From assembly GCA_011033025.1 (NCBI GenBank), contig WFMF01000049.1, positions 186,001 to 250,000 of the forward strand: a stretch of 64,000 bases of DNA, read 5' to 3'. The notes beneath the pieces are model-generated. The model did not search any database. It was not told the DNA's origin and saw only the letters and a list, made by a program, of their open reading frames with translations. Positions 1 to 12,900 of the stretch are shown here, in pieces. Each line of letters opens with the position of its first letter. Within the stretch, counting starts at the first letter, position 1. Origin of the DNA: Beroe forskalii. Its lineage: Eukaryota > Ctenophora > Nuda > Beroida > Beroidae. The position numbers and the translations under genes are program-made.

Positions 1-654
1 AGTGAAAGAGGCATCCCAGATGGTTGGAAACAGTCTTATATGAAAGAACTCATTGATATCTATCATTTGCAACAAAATTATCAAAATCCGACCTTGCGTT
101 GAGATTTTATGAGGTTAAAACCACCTAAAAAGTCGCTCGATTTGTGACATGCGACTCGATTTTCCCTCACAAAAGAGCTCATAACTCAAAAACTAAAAGA
201 GATACAGCCTTGGGACCTATCTCAAAAATTCGAGAAGACCCTCTTACATAAGAAGAGTCTTCACTGGAAAGGTCAAGTCCTTCGTGGCCCGGTTGAGGTT
301 ATCGAAGGCGGTGTACGCGCGCGCGCGCGTAGACCGGCCTTCTTAACCTCAATATCCAACACAGAAGAGAAACCAATCCTACACCAAACTGTAGTACCCA
401 TGGCTGCTACAAGTTGACATGGATAGATCCTGGCTACCTGCTTTACTTTTTCCGTGGTCTGGTCAAAGAGGCGGTATGCCACAGCGCGCGTAGACGACCT
501 ATTATTCCCAGAGGGGGAGGGCCTGACCTGAAGTTGTCTTACCAACTTGTAGTACCCATGGTGGCTACAAGTTGGTGGCATTAAACTGGTCCTACCTCTT
601 TATGTTGTCCCTCAGGGTTAATCTTAGGCCCGTTTTCCGAAAACCGGGTTTTCG
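1..654. other. No gene seen; short GC-rich tract and repeated words
   Basis: I see no supportable gene here. A CG dinucleotide run lies near 315-330. The word GTAGTACCCATGG occurs near 395 and again near 548, so the open frame across 273-581 on the minus strand probably reads through a diverged repeat; it matches no family I recognise. The GAGGTTAAAA words near 110 belong to the tandem repeat that begins further on. Confidence 0.5.
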
Positions 655-1700
655 GATGTCGCGACACAAATTTAGCCTCAAGACCACAACAGAAGCCAAT
701 GAAAACATATTTTTGTTACCAAGATGAAGCTGAAACTGTCAAGGATCACCTCAAACCAAAATTTAGCACAATGGGATGAATTTGTGGCTCTCAGGAGAGG
801 TTAAGGGATGTCCTCCCGGGAATTTCATCGTAAAATTTGGCCTTGTTTTTGCCTCAAATGAACAACACAAGGTCAAAAACTCCCAACTTTGAACCAAGGA
901 AGTATATTCTGACCTCTTGATTAAGATTACATTTCTTTAAGAGGACTGAAGCACCTCCATGAGGTTAAAAATGGCTAAAAACTGTAAAATCCAGGTTTTC
1001 AGATGTCGCGACACAGTTTTAGCCTCAAGACAGCAACAAAAAGCCAATGAAAACAGATTCTTGATGGCAAAATGAAGCTGAAACTGTCTAGGATCACCTC
1101 AAACCCAAATTTTTCACAATGGGATGGATTGGTGGCTCTCAGGAGGTTAAGTGACTTCCTCCCGGGATTTTATCAAAAATTCAGGCCATTTTTTAGCCTC
1201 AAATGGACAACGCAAGGTCAAAAACTCCCAAATTTGACCAAGGAAGTATATTTTGACCTTTTGATTGAGACTGATAATTTTGGGAGGACTCAAACACTTC
1301 TTTGATGCTTGAAGTGGCTAAAAACAGTAAAATCCAGGTTTTTGAGATGTCGCGACAAAATTTAGCCTCAAAACAGCAACAAAAGCAAGTAAAGACATAT
1401 TCTTGATACCAAAATGAAGCTGAAACTGTCTAAGATCACCTCAAATCAAAATTTTATTCATTAAGATTTGTTGGCAGATCTCAGGTGAGGATAAGTGTCT
1501 TCCTTCCCATGTTTTTATCAAAAAATTGGATTTTGTGTTAGCCTCAAATCCACAACGCAAGGTCACAAATTCTAAATTTTGACCTAAAAGGTGGATTTTG
1601 ACCTCCAGATCAAGAAAAAATACTTTTGGAGGACTAAAACACTCCTTTGATGCATTAAATGGCCAAAAGCTGTGAAGTAAGGCATTTTTTGCTCAAATCA
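655..1700. repeat. Tandem array of about 345-bp units
   Basis: The anchor GATGTCGCGAC recurs near 655, 1,002 and 1,346, giving a period of about 345 bp, and a fourth diverged unit fades out near 1,700. Each unit also contains AATGAAGCTGAAACTGTC and a CAAGGTCA(C/A)AAA word. The 77-codon open frame at 1,072-1,305 lies inside one unit and is not kept in the neighbouring units, so I treat it as chance. The array lies directly beyond the point where the partial channel-gene copy ends. Confidence 0.85.
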
Positions 1701-1885
1701 GCCTCATATTTAACCTCACAGTTGCCACAAATAAGGTAATATCATGTTCAAAAAGTTTTTGGTCACCACAGATGTCCAAACTAACTTTTTATGTGAAAAG
1801 ATTGGCATTATAACCTTTTTGAAAAAATGATGTATAAATAAGCCAATGTCACAAATTCCTTACATTCTGGCTGCTATCAATGTGC

Positions 1886-4482
1886 TCATTTGATAATTTG
1901 ATAAGAACTTAAATTATTTTCGTGCCAAAATTTTTAATGAATATAGAAGTCGCAGCTAGATTTACTGCCTTACACCATTACTGGTTATGATCGGTAGATC
2001 GATGTTTTACCTGTCAAACAGGACCTCTGCTTGCTCAGGGTAGTGAATAATGAGTTGATGGAAAGGGTTGGAGTTGATGTGTTCCTGTTTTTCGTCATCA
2101 TTGTAATTCAGCATCTTCAATATCACCATGTTATCGTCAACTGGTGCGTTTTCTGCAATAAACAGGCGATTTTGAAAACTCCAGTCTCATCTTATTTATT
2201 AGAGATGAGAAAAAACTGCAGTTTTGTAATTTGAACAAACATATTATGTGATGATGACACATAAATATTTATATAGTATTTATTTGCTTATTTGCATCGC
2301 ACATTCTGATATCAAGTTAACTTAACCTGTTTTGTGCTGTTGCTGCAGCTGCTTCTGTTGACGTTTTGGTTTCTGCCTTGGTGACAGCATCTGTTCGGAC
2401 TTTGTTGACTGAATTTGTTGTTGCTTTTTGGTTTTGACTTTCCCTTGCTTTTGTTCTTGCTGTGTTGTTAGTTCCATTAGCTGCTGTTCAGAAGTTGGAC
2501 GGGGTTTCACTGCCTCCATATACTGATTCGACCTCAGCAACAAAGATATAATGTTCTCATGATTAGCCCTGATAGCTGTCAGAAGAGCGTTATCTCCAAG
2601 TTGATTGAACGTATCCACCTTACATCCCTTTTCAAGTAGCAGTTTGGCTGCCCCCTCCTCCCCAGTTTGTGCAGAGTATTGGAGAGGCGTGTCCTCATTG
2701 CTATCAAGAGCTTCCAGCAGAGCACCCTCGTTTAGAAGTAGCTTTATCACGGTTACAGATCCTGATTGAGCTCCAAAATGGAGAGGACTTACTCCTCTCA
2801 TGTTTCTTCTGTTCACATCAGCCCCTCCAGAGAGTAGTACCCTAAAAAAGTGGTCAAATTCCAAATTTTGAAAAATTGAGATATAATAATATCCTCTAGC
2901 GTTCTCACACACATAGTCAGATATAAAAAAGGAACCATTATTAAGGAATTGGATGTAAAATGTTAAACTCTACAAATTATAGTCACGCAAATTAAAAGAT
3001 AAGCACTATATACCTGCATGATTGAGAATGGCCTTGTTTAGCAGCTAGATGTAATGGGGTGTTTCCCAATCTATCCTCATCAGCTACACACTGACTTCTA
3101 TGCCCCATCATGAACTCCAAACTCCTAGAAAATTAGAAATAGGTTGATAGAAAAATTAGAATGAATCAATTATTTATTAACAATAAAATTTATCGATCAG
3201 AAATCACATCACATTAAATTAGAACACTCTCAGGGCCAGCAAATGCCCTCATTTGGCTTATTGTTATCAGCACACCTGATAGTGAATTGGTATTATTGCT
3301 TTATTGGAAATGATTGATTTTATTATCACCAACTAAATCAACTAACTCGTATCTCCCCTCCTCTGCTGCTATGTGCGCAGCTGTCTTCCCTTGCTTGTTC
3401 TTCCTACTCAAATCATAGCCTTCTTTCAAGAGCACCTGCCAGGAAAAGATAAGAGATGAATCAGCTTTCATCGGAAATCTCTAAGCTCAAAACAGGTGTA
3501 CCACATCAGCTGATCACTACCACTACCAGATATTTATTTGATTAATCACTACTCTTGATGCATTCGGGTAAACCAAATCAATGTATTTGTGTATTTAAGC
3601 ACCTGTAGACACATGATGTATCCGTGTTTAGCAGCAATGTGAAGGGGAGTGTTATGTCCGATATCGATATCATCTTCTATCGTATTTTCCTTCATCAGTG
3701 TCATCAGGTACTGGATTATTTCAACCCGGTTCTTTAGAACTGCGTTTATTTCAATGATAATCCAAAACATCAGCAATTTCTTCTTATAATTATTAAGTTG
3801 CACAAACAGCAGGCTATAACATAGGTTTCTCAAAACTGTATGACCTACGTTCAGATGGACAGCTATGTGGTTGACGTTAGAATAAATTGATCAAAGGCAA
3901 ACCTGCATGGCATATTGGAGTGAGTCCTGAGTAGTCATGTGCCCAGTGGTTGGCTCGATTCTCAACTAATAGTTTGGGAAGATCCAAGGTCTCATTAGCA
4001 GAACATGCATACATGAGAGGGGTCTCTCCGTGCATGTCCTTACACTCAATGTCAAAGTCACTGAAAAATGGTTGTTGAAATGTTGAAAAGGACATGAACC
4101 ATCTCACCATGAAAGAATAAACGCCATTCTGCACGGTGTAACATTTGAAGCAACAGCATATGCATGGTGGTACCGTCAATCTTCATTAACCTTCTTTAAA
4201 TTTTCATCATGTAAAGAATCAAGATATGTGATTACGTGATTTGATCTATTATTAACTAAATTAGTGGACAACTGGACTGACTGTTTGAGAATAAGATCTT
4301 TCGTAGCTGTAACATGGCCATGTTGGACTGCCACATGGAGAGGAGTCTGTCCCACTTCATTGATACACTTCTGATCAGCACCCATCTTAATGAGCACATC
4401 TACAATGTCACTTGCACCCCCTGCAGCAGCACAGTGTAGCGCGGTCTCACCTGATCGGAATTGTGTAATATTATCAACATTA
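1886..4482 (-). pseudogene. Partial tandem copy of TRPA1-like gene (exons 6'-12')
   Basis: This is a second copy of the middle of the TRPA1-like gene. Seven exons are visible on the minus strand: 4,450-4,282, 4,060-3,903, 3,739-3,603, 3,435-3,347, 3,124-3,014, 2,841-2,327 and 2,152-2,011. Their lengths (169, 158, 137, 89, 111, 515, 142) equal those of exons 6-12 of the main copy, and GT..AG sites, phases and reading frame are all intact. They encode about ten ankyrin repeats (for example TPLHVAVQHG, TPLHIAAKHG), the Gln/Lys-rich linker, and the pre-membrane linker ending HYPEQAEVLFDR. No first exon, earlier ankyrin exons or membrane exons are present. Homology with the main copy stops near 4,482 upstream and 1,886 downstream. 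It could be a truncated duplicate, the front part of a gene continuing off the window, or an assembly artefact. I call it a pseudogene because it lacks both ends, not because of any disabling mutation. Confidence 0.75.
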
Positions 4483-5528
4483 GGCCCCTGCCAGAGGTTG
4501 CGTCTGCTACTGGACACATTAAATATGCTTATATATAGTTTGAGTCTGCTAAATTATATTGAGTCATTTTTTCAGTTTTTCGGGCCGTCAGATTGATTAA
4601 ATTATACGCTGATTCCACAGTTATATAAGCAGACTTTTAGATTAAGGTGAATCTGCTAAATTAAAGCAGAGTCTACGTCAAAACTACGTGACTCACTTAT
4701 TTAGCAGACTTTCGATTGAGAGTATGCTTAATTATTCGGAACTGCAATTTCTCTCTCACTCAAACTAACCGTGCAGAACTTGCTTTAAATAGCATACTCT
4801 TTGGTTGCAGTCAGCAGACTCTGCAAAATTGCAAACTTCAAGGTATATTTACATACCAAGACTCTGCAGCAGAGCAGCAGCAAGTAGGTACCTACTTCCC
4901 ATAGACTTATAGAAGTATAGATGGATAGAACAGGCAGAATAACTAAGTACCTACTAAGTACACTCAAGTAAGTTACTTATTATACTTAGATAATCTTGAA
5001 ATACTCATCGAGTACCTAATTAACTTATACCTACTTATATCTATATTATACATATATTATCCTTAACTTTACTCAAACAAATAAGACAATAGCTTTAGAA
5101 TACCTATACTTATATGTTTATATGTAATTATGTAAACATATGACGCAATAGCTGCTCGTTACTGTACCTACTATTGTGACTTATATAATAATATTGTAAT
5201 ATCATAATAGCATAGTACATTTTCTATGTGCTTATATGATAATCTATAACGGCGCATTTAAGCATTTAGGACTTAGGTGCTAATACTTAAAATTAAATTA
5301 AAATCTACTAAGTAACTAATTGAAGCAGAATCAACGACGAAACTACCTAAACATACGTGACTCACTTATTTAGCAGACTTTAAACTGAGTATGCTGATTT
5401 ATTCTAAACTGTAATTCTCCGTTGTTGACTTAAATCACCCATGCAGATCTTGCTTTTAAGAGCATACTCTTAGGTTACAATCTGATTGAGACATAGGCTT
5501 AATTGAATTTTGACATGTACTCATGTAC
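4483..5528. other. Region between main TRPA1 copy and its partial duplicate
   Basis: This stretch should hold the exons for S4 to the C-terminus if the main gene were complete, but I could not find them on the minus strand. It is AT-rich and full of TACCTA words. A diverged direct repeat of about 150 bp occurs at roughly 4,650-4,810 and 5,322-5,480, sharing ACGTGACTCACTTATTTAGC and a later GAGCATACTCTT-type word. A 24-bp word near 5,501-5,524 recurs in inverse orientation near 8,586-8,612. Confidence 0.6.
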
Positions 5529-6936
5529 CTGGGGAAACTACGAAGATAATAGCAAAGGCAAAACCAGTCCATTCCAAATACGTCAAGGGGTACCTAAAAT
5601 GATTAAGTGGATTTATTGAAAAATGAACATTAATAATAATAATAATAATAAACTATGGTGGCTTAAAGACAGCAACGAAAGAAGTTAAAAGAAGTTAAGG
5701 ATCAAATACTATAGATTGTCAGCGTGTTTCCAGACAAGTGTGAGAGCATAGAATTTGAGTTTCCTTTCAAAGACGAAGGTACCTCAAGTAGGCTTTAAAG
5801 TCAGTTGTCGCGTTCAATATTTCAGTACCCATCCGTATGACAATAAATAAAAGAGACATGCTCGCTGCGATTTGGAGGATGGTTTTAGGACGCTCATTTG
5901 TTGACATGGGATTCACTTCAAACAAGGCATACATCCTGGAACATTGAAACGTTATAATCAAAATATGAAATACAAGTGAATTCTATTGAATTAAAGATTA
6001 AAGAATTGCTGTAGTAGATAACATAGAAGCAACATGATGTCATGATAGGTTTCCAGAAGCACAAAAAGCAATTTTAACTAAGATGAGATGCGAATAATTA
6101 ATGACATGTCAGCCAGAACTCACGTGACAAAGACAACCAGAAGAAAGTTGAAGACCACGTTAAGATAACAGGGGAATTTGCCATAGGCATTCCATTTATA
6201 TGTGATGAGTGAGCTAACCATTGGGTGATCAAGGAGTTCAATCCTGTCATAATTCAACTGAGTGGAAAATGAAATGAGTATGTGAGTACGTGGGTTGGTG
6301 ATTCATTTGTAGGGCAAGTGAATGAATGAGTGAGCGAGGTGATTGGTTCGTAGATGGGCAAGTGGGTGTATGAGTGAGTGAGTGGGTGGGTGATTGAGTA
6401 GTTGGGTAAGTGAGTGTCGGTGAGTGAGTTGTTGGGGGAAGTGAGTGTATGGGTGGGTGAATGAGTGGTTGGGCAAGTGAGTGGGTGATAAATGAGTAAA
6501 ATGCAAGCAATTTTTTTACGAATCACCATTGTTGTAAAGGGATGCACGACAGCATTGTTTCCTTCTGATTCCAACAAACTGTAATCAAAGGAAGCCCAAA
6601 ATTCCGTGTTATCATTCGGATTTGCATCGTCACCAATAGTACACCTAGTAGAGTGTCACCATTAATTGCCCATTTGATAATTTGATAAGAACTTAATTTT
6701 TTTTCGTGCCACAATTTTTAATCAATATAGAAGTCGCAGCTAGATTCACCGCCTTACACCATTACTGGTTATGATCGGTAAATCGATGTTTTACCTGTCA
6801 AACAGGACCTCTGCTTGCTCAGGGTAGTGAATAATGAGTTGATGGAAAGGGTTGGAGTTGATGTGTTCCTGTTTTTCGTCATCATTGTAATTCAGCATCT
6901 TCAATATCACCATGTTATCGTCAACTGGTGCGTTTT
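5529..6936 (-). other. Linker and S1-S3 exons of the TRPA1-like gene (exons 12-16)
   Basis: Exon 12 encodes the pre-membrane linker (NPFHQLIIHYPEQAEVLFDR). Exon 13 encodes CTIGDDANPNDNTEFWASFDY and ends HPFTTM. Exon 14 starts LNYDRIELLDHP at the acceptor CACTCAG|TTG and runs into S1 (FPCYLNVVFNFLLVVFVT). Exon 15 holds MYALFEVNP and S2 (ILQIAASMSLLFIVIRMG). Exon 16 begins YPLTYLEW and ends in S3 (TGFAFAIIFVVSP), in phase 1. The join HPFTTM-LNYDRIELLDHP matches the HPLxLM..(Y/H)xRx(D/E)LL pattern of TRPA1 proteins, which decided the choice of the upstream acceptor for exon 14. No branch to an S4 exon was found below 5,529. Confidence 0.85.
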
Positions 6937-9900
6937 CTGCAATAAACAGGCGATTTTCCCCTCTTGTTCCATGGCCAAATAATTTACTGAAATAATATGG
7001 CCATATTTTTCTGAAAAATATATTTTTCAGCTCAACCTGTTCCATGGCCATATAATTTTTGCGCCGCGCAAATTACATTATTGAATCACAATTCGAGCAT
7101 TGAAACATTAGCCCATCAGTATTTAGTCAACTGATGATTGGTGCATAAACCAATTAGATTGAGCAATATGAGTGTATTTCCTTCTCCGTAGCGTACTATA
7201 TTATGAGCATAATATTTCGATTCAATGCATGTAAAGTTGGTCTTATCTTCATTCCGCTTCACCAAGACACAGTACAGTAAAAATTTCAGCAGTGCAGCCT
7301 TAATGAACTTATGAAGGGTAAAGTATACAATGCCAACGCCCAAAGAAGCAGTAAACTGGGATGTACTTTTGTCAGAAGTGAAAATCGCGTGGCCTGGGCC
7401 CCTACTCTGCATATTCCAAAAATCAAATTTCATCAAAAAAAAGGGAACTGTTCTGTCATGGATCGGCAAGATTCTTGAATGCACCCGCACCTTTCTGCCA
7501 CTGCAATACACATCTGTTGCGGAGGGTGAACACGTTTGCAACGTACCTGCATGCCTGTTCACAGCTAACCCTGTGGGCCGTGGGGGCTGTACATTGCACT
7601 TATAGGTATCTTCTTGGCCTTAAAGAGTCTTGAACAAGGCAAACGGTTACATCATTACCATCTGCAGCGGCTTTTGTTATGATGTGCGTCTGTGTGCAGA
7701 CTCTACCTACAGGTACCTACAAAGTCTGTGTACGCCTTAACTCGGCTTTTACCGATTCCCTGTCAAAGCTCTCTTGTTCTAAAGTTATAATCCTAAACCT
7801 TAACCCGGAGCCCAACTACGCTAGTCCTTATTCTTACTCTAACTCTAACCCTAACCTCAACTCTAACTTAATGTTTGAGCCTGACCTAATCACTGATTTT
7901 AGAGGAGGTAGGCCGTTAAAACACCGTAGATTTAAAAGGGACAGATTTGTCAGAGAAATTTTTGCTCACTCACTATGTAACCTTCACCGAATGAGCGAAT
8001 GGGGTATGTACCAACCCATTGAATAATGACTGTAGGTAGGTTTCTCAATGTGAGGCTCAAATTGGCCGATTCCACCGCTCCACGGCCGTCGGTAATGATT
8101 ACGGTAATGATGTAGTCAATGCTTACAATTCAGATTTTATGGCTTAAAAATTACATGACTGTCAGTGTTCACTGTTCTGCATAAGGCTTTAATCAATGCG
8201 TTTAAGGTCAGTGCGAGATTTAAAGTAGCCTGACAAAGTGTCAGAGGCCAAAAATAATAAATGACTTGATTAAATTGATTGGGTACGATCTCCATTGGTC
8301 AGTACTCGGCCTCATTAGCCTGATCAAGGCCTCATTAGCAGTTTCTCCGTGGCTGTGGCTCACAAACATGGCATGACCTATACAATGACATAAATATGAT
8401 TTGATTGTTTTTATTCAATGCATTTAAATTTTTTAATTTCATATTCCCCAATTGCAAAATCAAGAGTTTTTATTTCCTCGATCCGCCTCGATCAAGGTCA
8501 ATGGTGAACGAGCTCGAGCTCGGTTGTAGAATATAGAGTGTAGAATGTAAACAATTACCTCATTAACACACAGAATACCTGGGTACATGTCAAAATTCAA
8601 TTAAGCGTATCAATTAGAACGCGATCTAGGTGCCCGCTACCCATATATATGAGTAAAAAAATTTAATATGTGCCGGCTCGCACATATTTTTTCGACCGAA
8701 TTATATCAGTAAAATCGTAAAAATATGGGTAAAATATATCAGAAAATAAATCTCACTGATATATATGGGTGAAAATATGGCCATGGAACATAGGGGTTAA
8801 CAGTAAAGGGACGGTTGTATGGCAAAAATGCCCGCACACACATAAACCGTTATGTGGAGAAGCCATTTTTAAAGCTAGAGTTCTGGTTTTTTCAGTAGCT
8901 TAGGTTTTGCCTATCTAGTACACGACAAAATTAAAATCATTCCTGTGGCTTAATTAATTTCTTAATGAGAGCTAATTCAATTGAGGAGGGTGTAAAAAAG
9001 ATACCCGGAATCTGCTGTATGGCAAATTTGCCCGACACGGCTAGGATGATGTAACTCAATTATCCTGCGATCTATGGAAGAAAGGTGTTTATGTAAACAA
9101 ATTAAGGTTTCCGTCTCATTGCTCTTCAAAGAATTCGCGGTAATAGAGGGTGTGTAGTGTGTACCTATAATGTTTCATGTTTTATATGTTTGTGTGTAGA
9201 GAAAGATATCTCTTATTACACAAAATGTGAGACTGTGAGATCGAGACAATAGCCGTGTGCTGAAGGTGCCTGCAGCTCGACGGATAAATCCTAAAAATTG
9301 CAAAGTTGCAATCAACTGCAAACTGCGACTTGAAATTGAGAACATAAATTATTACACATAACTCGGGCGTAAGTACTTTAGGTACATGAGCGAACCGAAT
9401 TATGGGCAGACATAATTGTGGGCGCTCGAAGGTATAGTTGAAAAAAACAGAAAGTTGGGCGAACTTTCTTGAATTTTCGATTTTGGAAATCTATACTTTT
9501 TAGAGGTTCATAATTGGCAACTATTAATACCATTGTCCATTAGTCGATTTCCTCTAACTGCTTTATATGGATCATCGTTAAATGGGTAATAGTATAATCT
9601 TATACCTAATGAAAAAAAATCAGCAGTTTTTAATAGATCAATGTTCGGACACAATTTTGATTATGGGCGGTATCAGGCATCATTCATCAGTCTCTTTTAG
9701 CAAAATTGTTTAACTCGCACTTTTTATTAACCATAAACATGTTACAGAAACGTGGAACATATTTGAGTGGTGATCTCGTGTTACGCACAGTGCGCTCGTG
9801 TTAAGTGTAACATACTCGTGGAGCGAGCTCGTGTTACACACTCGTGTTAAGTGTTACATACTCGTGGGGCGAGCTCTTGTGACACACTCGTGTTGAGTGT

Positions 9901-12900
9901 AACATACTCGTGGGGCGAGCTCTTGTGACACACTCGTGTTACGTGTAACATACTCGTGGGGCGAGCTCTTGTGACACACTCGTGTTACGTGTAACATACT
10001 CGTGGGGCGAGCTCTTGTGACACACTCGTGTTTAGTGTAACATACTCGTGGGGCGAGCTCTTGTGACACACTCGTGTTTAGTGTAACATACTCGTGGGGC
10101 GAGCTCTTGTGACACACTCGTTTTGAGTGTGCTCGTGGGGCGAGCTCGTGTGACACACTAGTGTTGAGTATAACATACTCGTGGGGCGAGCTCTTGTGAC
10201 ACACTCGTGTTACGTGTAACATACTCGTGGGGCGAGCTCTTGTGAGACACTCGTGTTAAGTGTTACATACTCGTGGGGCGAGCTCTTGTGACACACTCGT
10301 GTTTAGTGTAACATACTCATGGGGCGAGCTCGTGTTACGCACTCGTGTTACGTGTAACATGTGTGGCGAGCTCGTGTTACACACTCGTGTTTAGTGTAAC
10401 ATACTCGTGGGGCGAGCTCGTGTTACACACTCGTGTTACACACTCGTGTTACGTGTAACATACTCGTGTGGCGAGCTCGTGTTACACACTCGTGTTTAGT
10501 GTAACATACTCGTGGGGCGAGCTCGTGTTACACACTCGTGTTAGGTGTTACATACTCGTGGGGCGAGCTCTTGTGACACACTCGTGTTTAGTATAACATA
10601 CCTACTCGTGGGGCGAGCTCTTGTGACACACTCGTGTTAAGTGTAACATACTCGGGGGGCGAGCTCTTGTGACACACTCGTGTTACGTGTAACATACTCG
10701 TGGGGCGAGCTCTTGTGACACACTCGTGTTACGTGTAACATACTCGTGGGGCGAGATCTTGTGACACACTCGTGTTACGTGTAACATACTCGTGGGGCGA
10801 GCTCGTGTTACGCACTCATGTTTAGTGTGACATACTCGTGGGGCGAGCTCTTGCGACACACTCGTGTTAAGTGTAACATACTCGTTGGGCGAGCTCGAAA
10901 TCGAACTCCTTTATTCTAGCGGATTCGTGTATCAGAATTGGGTAAAGGAGTAACAGCCTCTATGAGTAAATATGTAACGACTTACAGGTAGATACCAGCA
11001 TCTAGGTAAGAAGGTAGGTACCTATAGTGTATGGATATGTCTCAGCACGGCTTCAATCAACTCATTAATTAAAATTATTGATTTTCTTAAATAAATGACA
11101 TCATACCTAAATCCTCGCCGTATTTGAAGCATTGGAGCATCACCTTACTGTGTATCTACTCCCGTCACCCAGTGGCCTGCTTCAAGAATCAAACCGGATA
11201 TAATCATGGTGTGTAAACGTTGTGTGTGTAAACCTTGTGTGTAGCATTCTACTACAGTGGTGTGACTTGATTGAATGACACACAAAATTGATTGTTATTC
11301 TTTCAAGAGAAAACGATGAAGGTGTGAAACACTACCGCAATCAAAGGAATGCGGGTCGTGACAGATCTAATTACGCGCCCACACATAGCGGCTAGTAGGA
11401 AATATATAGATTGATGCTGATCGAATTAACGACAGAGTAAAGTGCAGAGGGGAACCACTGGTATAGTTTAACCGATGTTTTTTCGAAAACTAATGAAAGC
11501 TGATTACAGATCCTTGTTGAGATTGAAATGGGTTTTTCAGAGATATAAATCATACCTTCAAAAGACATCGGGAAATTGTAGGGCAAATTTGCCATACAGC
11601 CGTCGACTCTATATGACGTTCAGTCCACTTCGTGTTAACCTGTTTTGTGCTGTTGCTGCAGCTGCTTCTGTTGTTGTTTTGGTTTCTGCCTTGGTGACAG
11701 CATCTGTTCGGACTTTGTTGACTGAATTTGTTGTTGCTTTTTTGTTTTGACTTTCCCTTGCTTTTGTTCTTGCTGTGTTGTTAGTTCCATTAGCTGCTGT
11801 TCAGAAGTTGGACGGGGTTTCACTGCCTCCATATACTGATTCGACCTCAGCAACAAAGATATAATGTTCTCATGATTAGCCCTGATAGCTGTCAGAAGAG
11901 CGTTATCTCCAAGTTGATTGAACGTATCCACCTGACATCCCTTTTCAAGTAGAAGTTTGGCTGCCCCCTCCTCCCCAACTTGTGCAGAGTATTGGAGGGG
12001 CGTGTCCTCATTGCTATCAAGAGCTTCCAGCAGAGCACCCTCGTTTAGAAGTAGCTTTATCACGGTTACAGATCCTGATTGAGCTCCAAAATGGAGAGGA
12101 CTTACTCCTCTCATGTTTCTTCTGTTTACATCGGCCCCTCCAGAGAGTAGTACCCTAAAAGAGTGGTCAAATTCCAAACTTTGAAAAATCGAGATATAAT
12201 AATATCCTCCAGCGTTCTCACATACACAGTCAGACATAAAAAAGGAATCATTATTAAGGAATTGGATGTAAAATGTAAAGCTCTACAAATTATAGTCACG
12301 CAAATCAAAAGGTAAGCACTATATACCTACCTGCATGTTTGAGAATGGCCTTGTTTAGCAGCTAGATGTAATGGAGTGTTCCCCAATCTATCCTCATCAG
12401 CTACACACTGACTTCGATGCCCCATCATGAACTCCAAACTCCTAGAAAATTAGAAATAAGTTGATAGAAAAATAGGATAAATCAATTAATTATTAAAAAT
12501 AAAATTTATCGATCAGAAATCGCATCACATTGAATTATATGTGATGCCCTCATTTGGCTCCGGTGTTATCAGCACACCTGACAGTGAATTGGTATTACTG
12601 CTTTATTGGAAATGATTGATTTTGTTATCACCAACTAAATCAACTAACTCGTATCTCCCCTCCTCTGCTGCTATGTGCGCAGCTGTCTTCCCTTGCTTGT
12701 TCTTCCTACTCAAATCATAGCCTTCTTTCAAGAGCACCTGCCAGGAAAAGATAAGAGATGAATCAGTTTTCATTGGCAATTTCAATCTCTAAAGCTCAAA
12801 ACAGGTGCACCACATCAGCTGATCACTACCACTACCAGAAATTTATTTGATTAATCACTACTCTTGATTTATCGGGTAAACCAAAGCAATGTATTTGTGT

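Noticed and set aside
2322..2327. In-frame stop after the Gln-rich tail, suggesting a short ankyrin protein ending there
   Set aside because: The stop lies just past a GT donor in phase 1 that joins exactly to the next exon; both gene copies show the same.
6247..6577. Thr/His/Ser/Pro-rich proteins in three overlapping frames
   Set aside because: They are read through the intron-13 minisatellite; only the first part of one frame (exon 13) is real coding sequence.
7116..7605. Overlapping open frames of 148 and 91 codons on opposite strands
   Set aside because: No recognisable motif, and they lie within repeat-derived intron sequence missing from the other gene copy.
7795..7870. Telomere-like CTAACC/CTAACT repeats
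   Set aside because: Short, irregular and internal; no consistent telomere unit.
9770..10890. Regular repeats resembling a CRISPR array
   Set aside because: Units are head-to-tail with no unique spacers, in a eukaryotic intron; this is a satellite.
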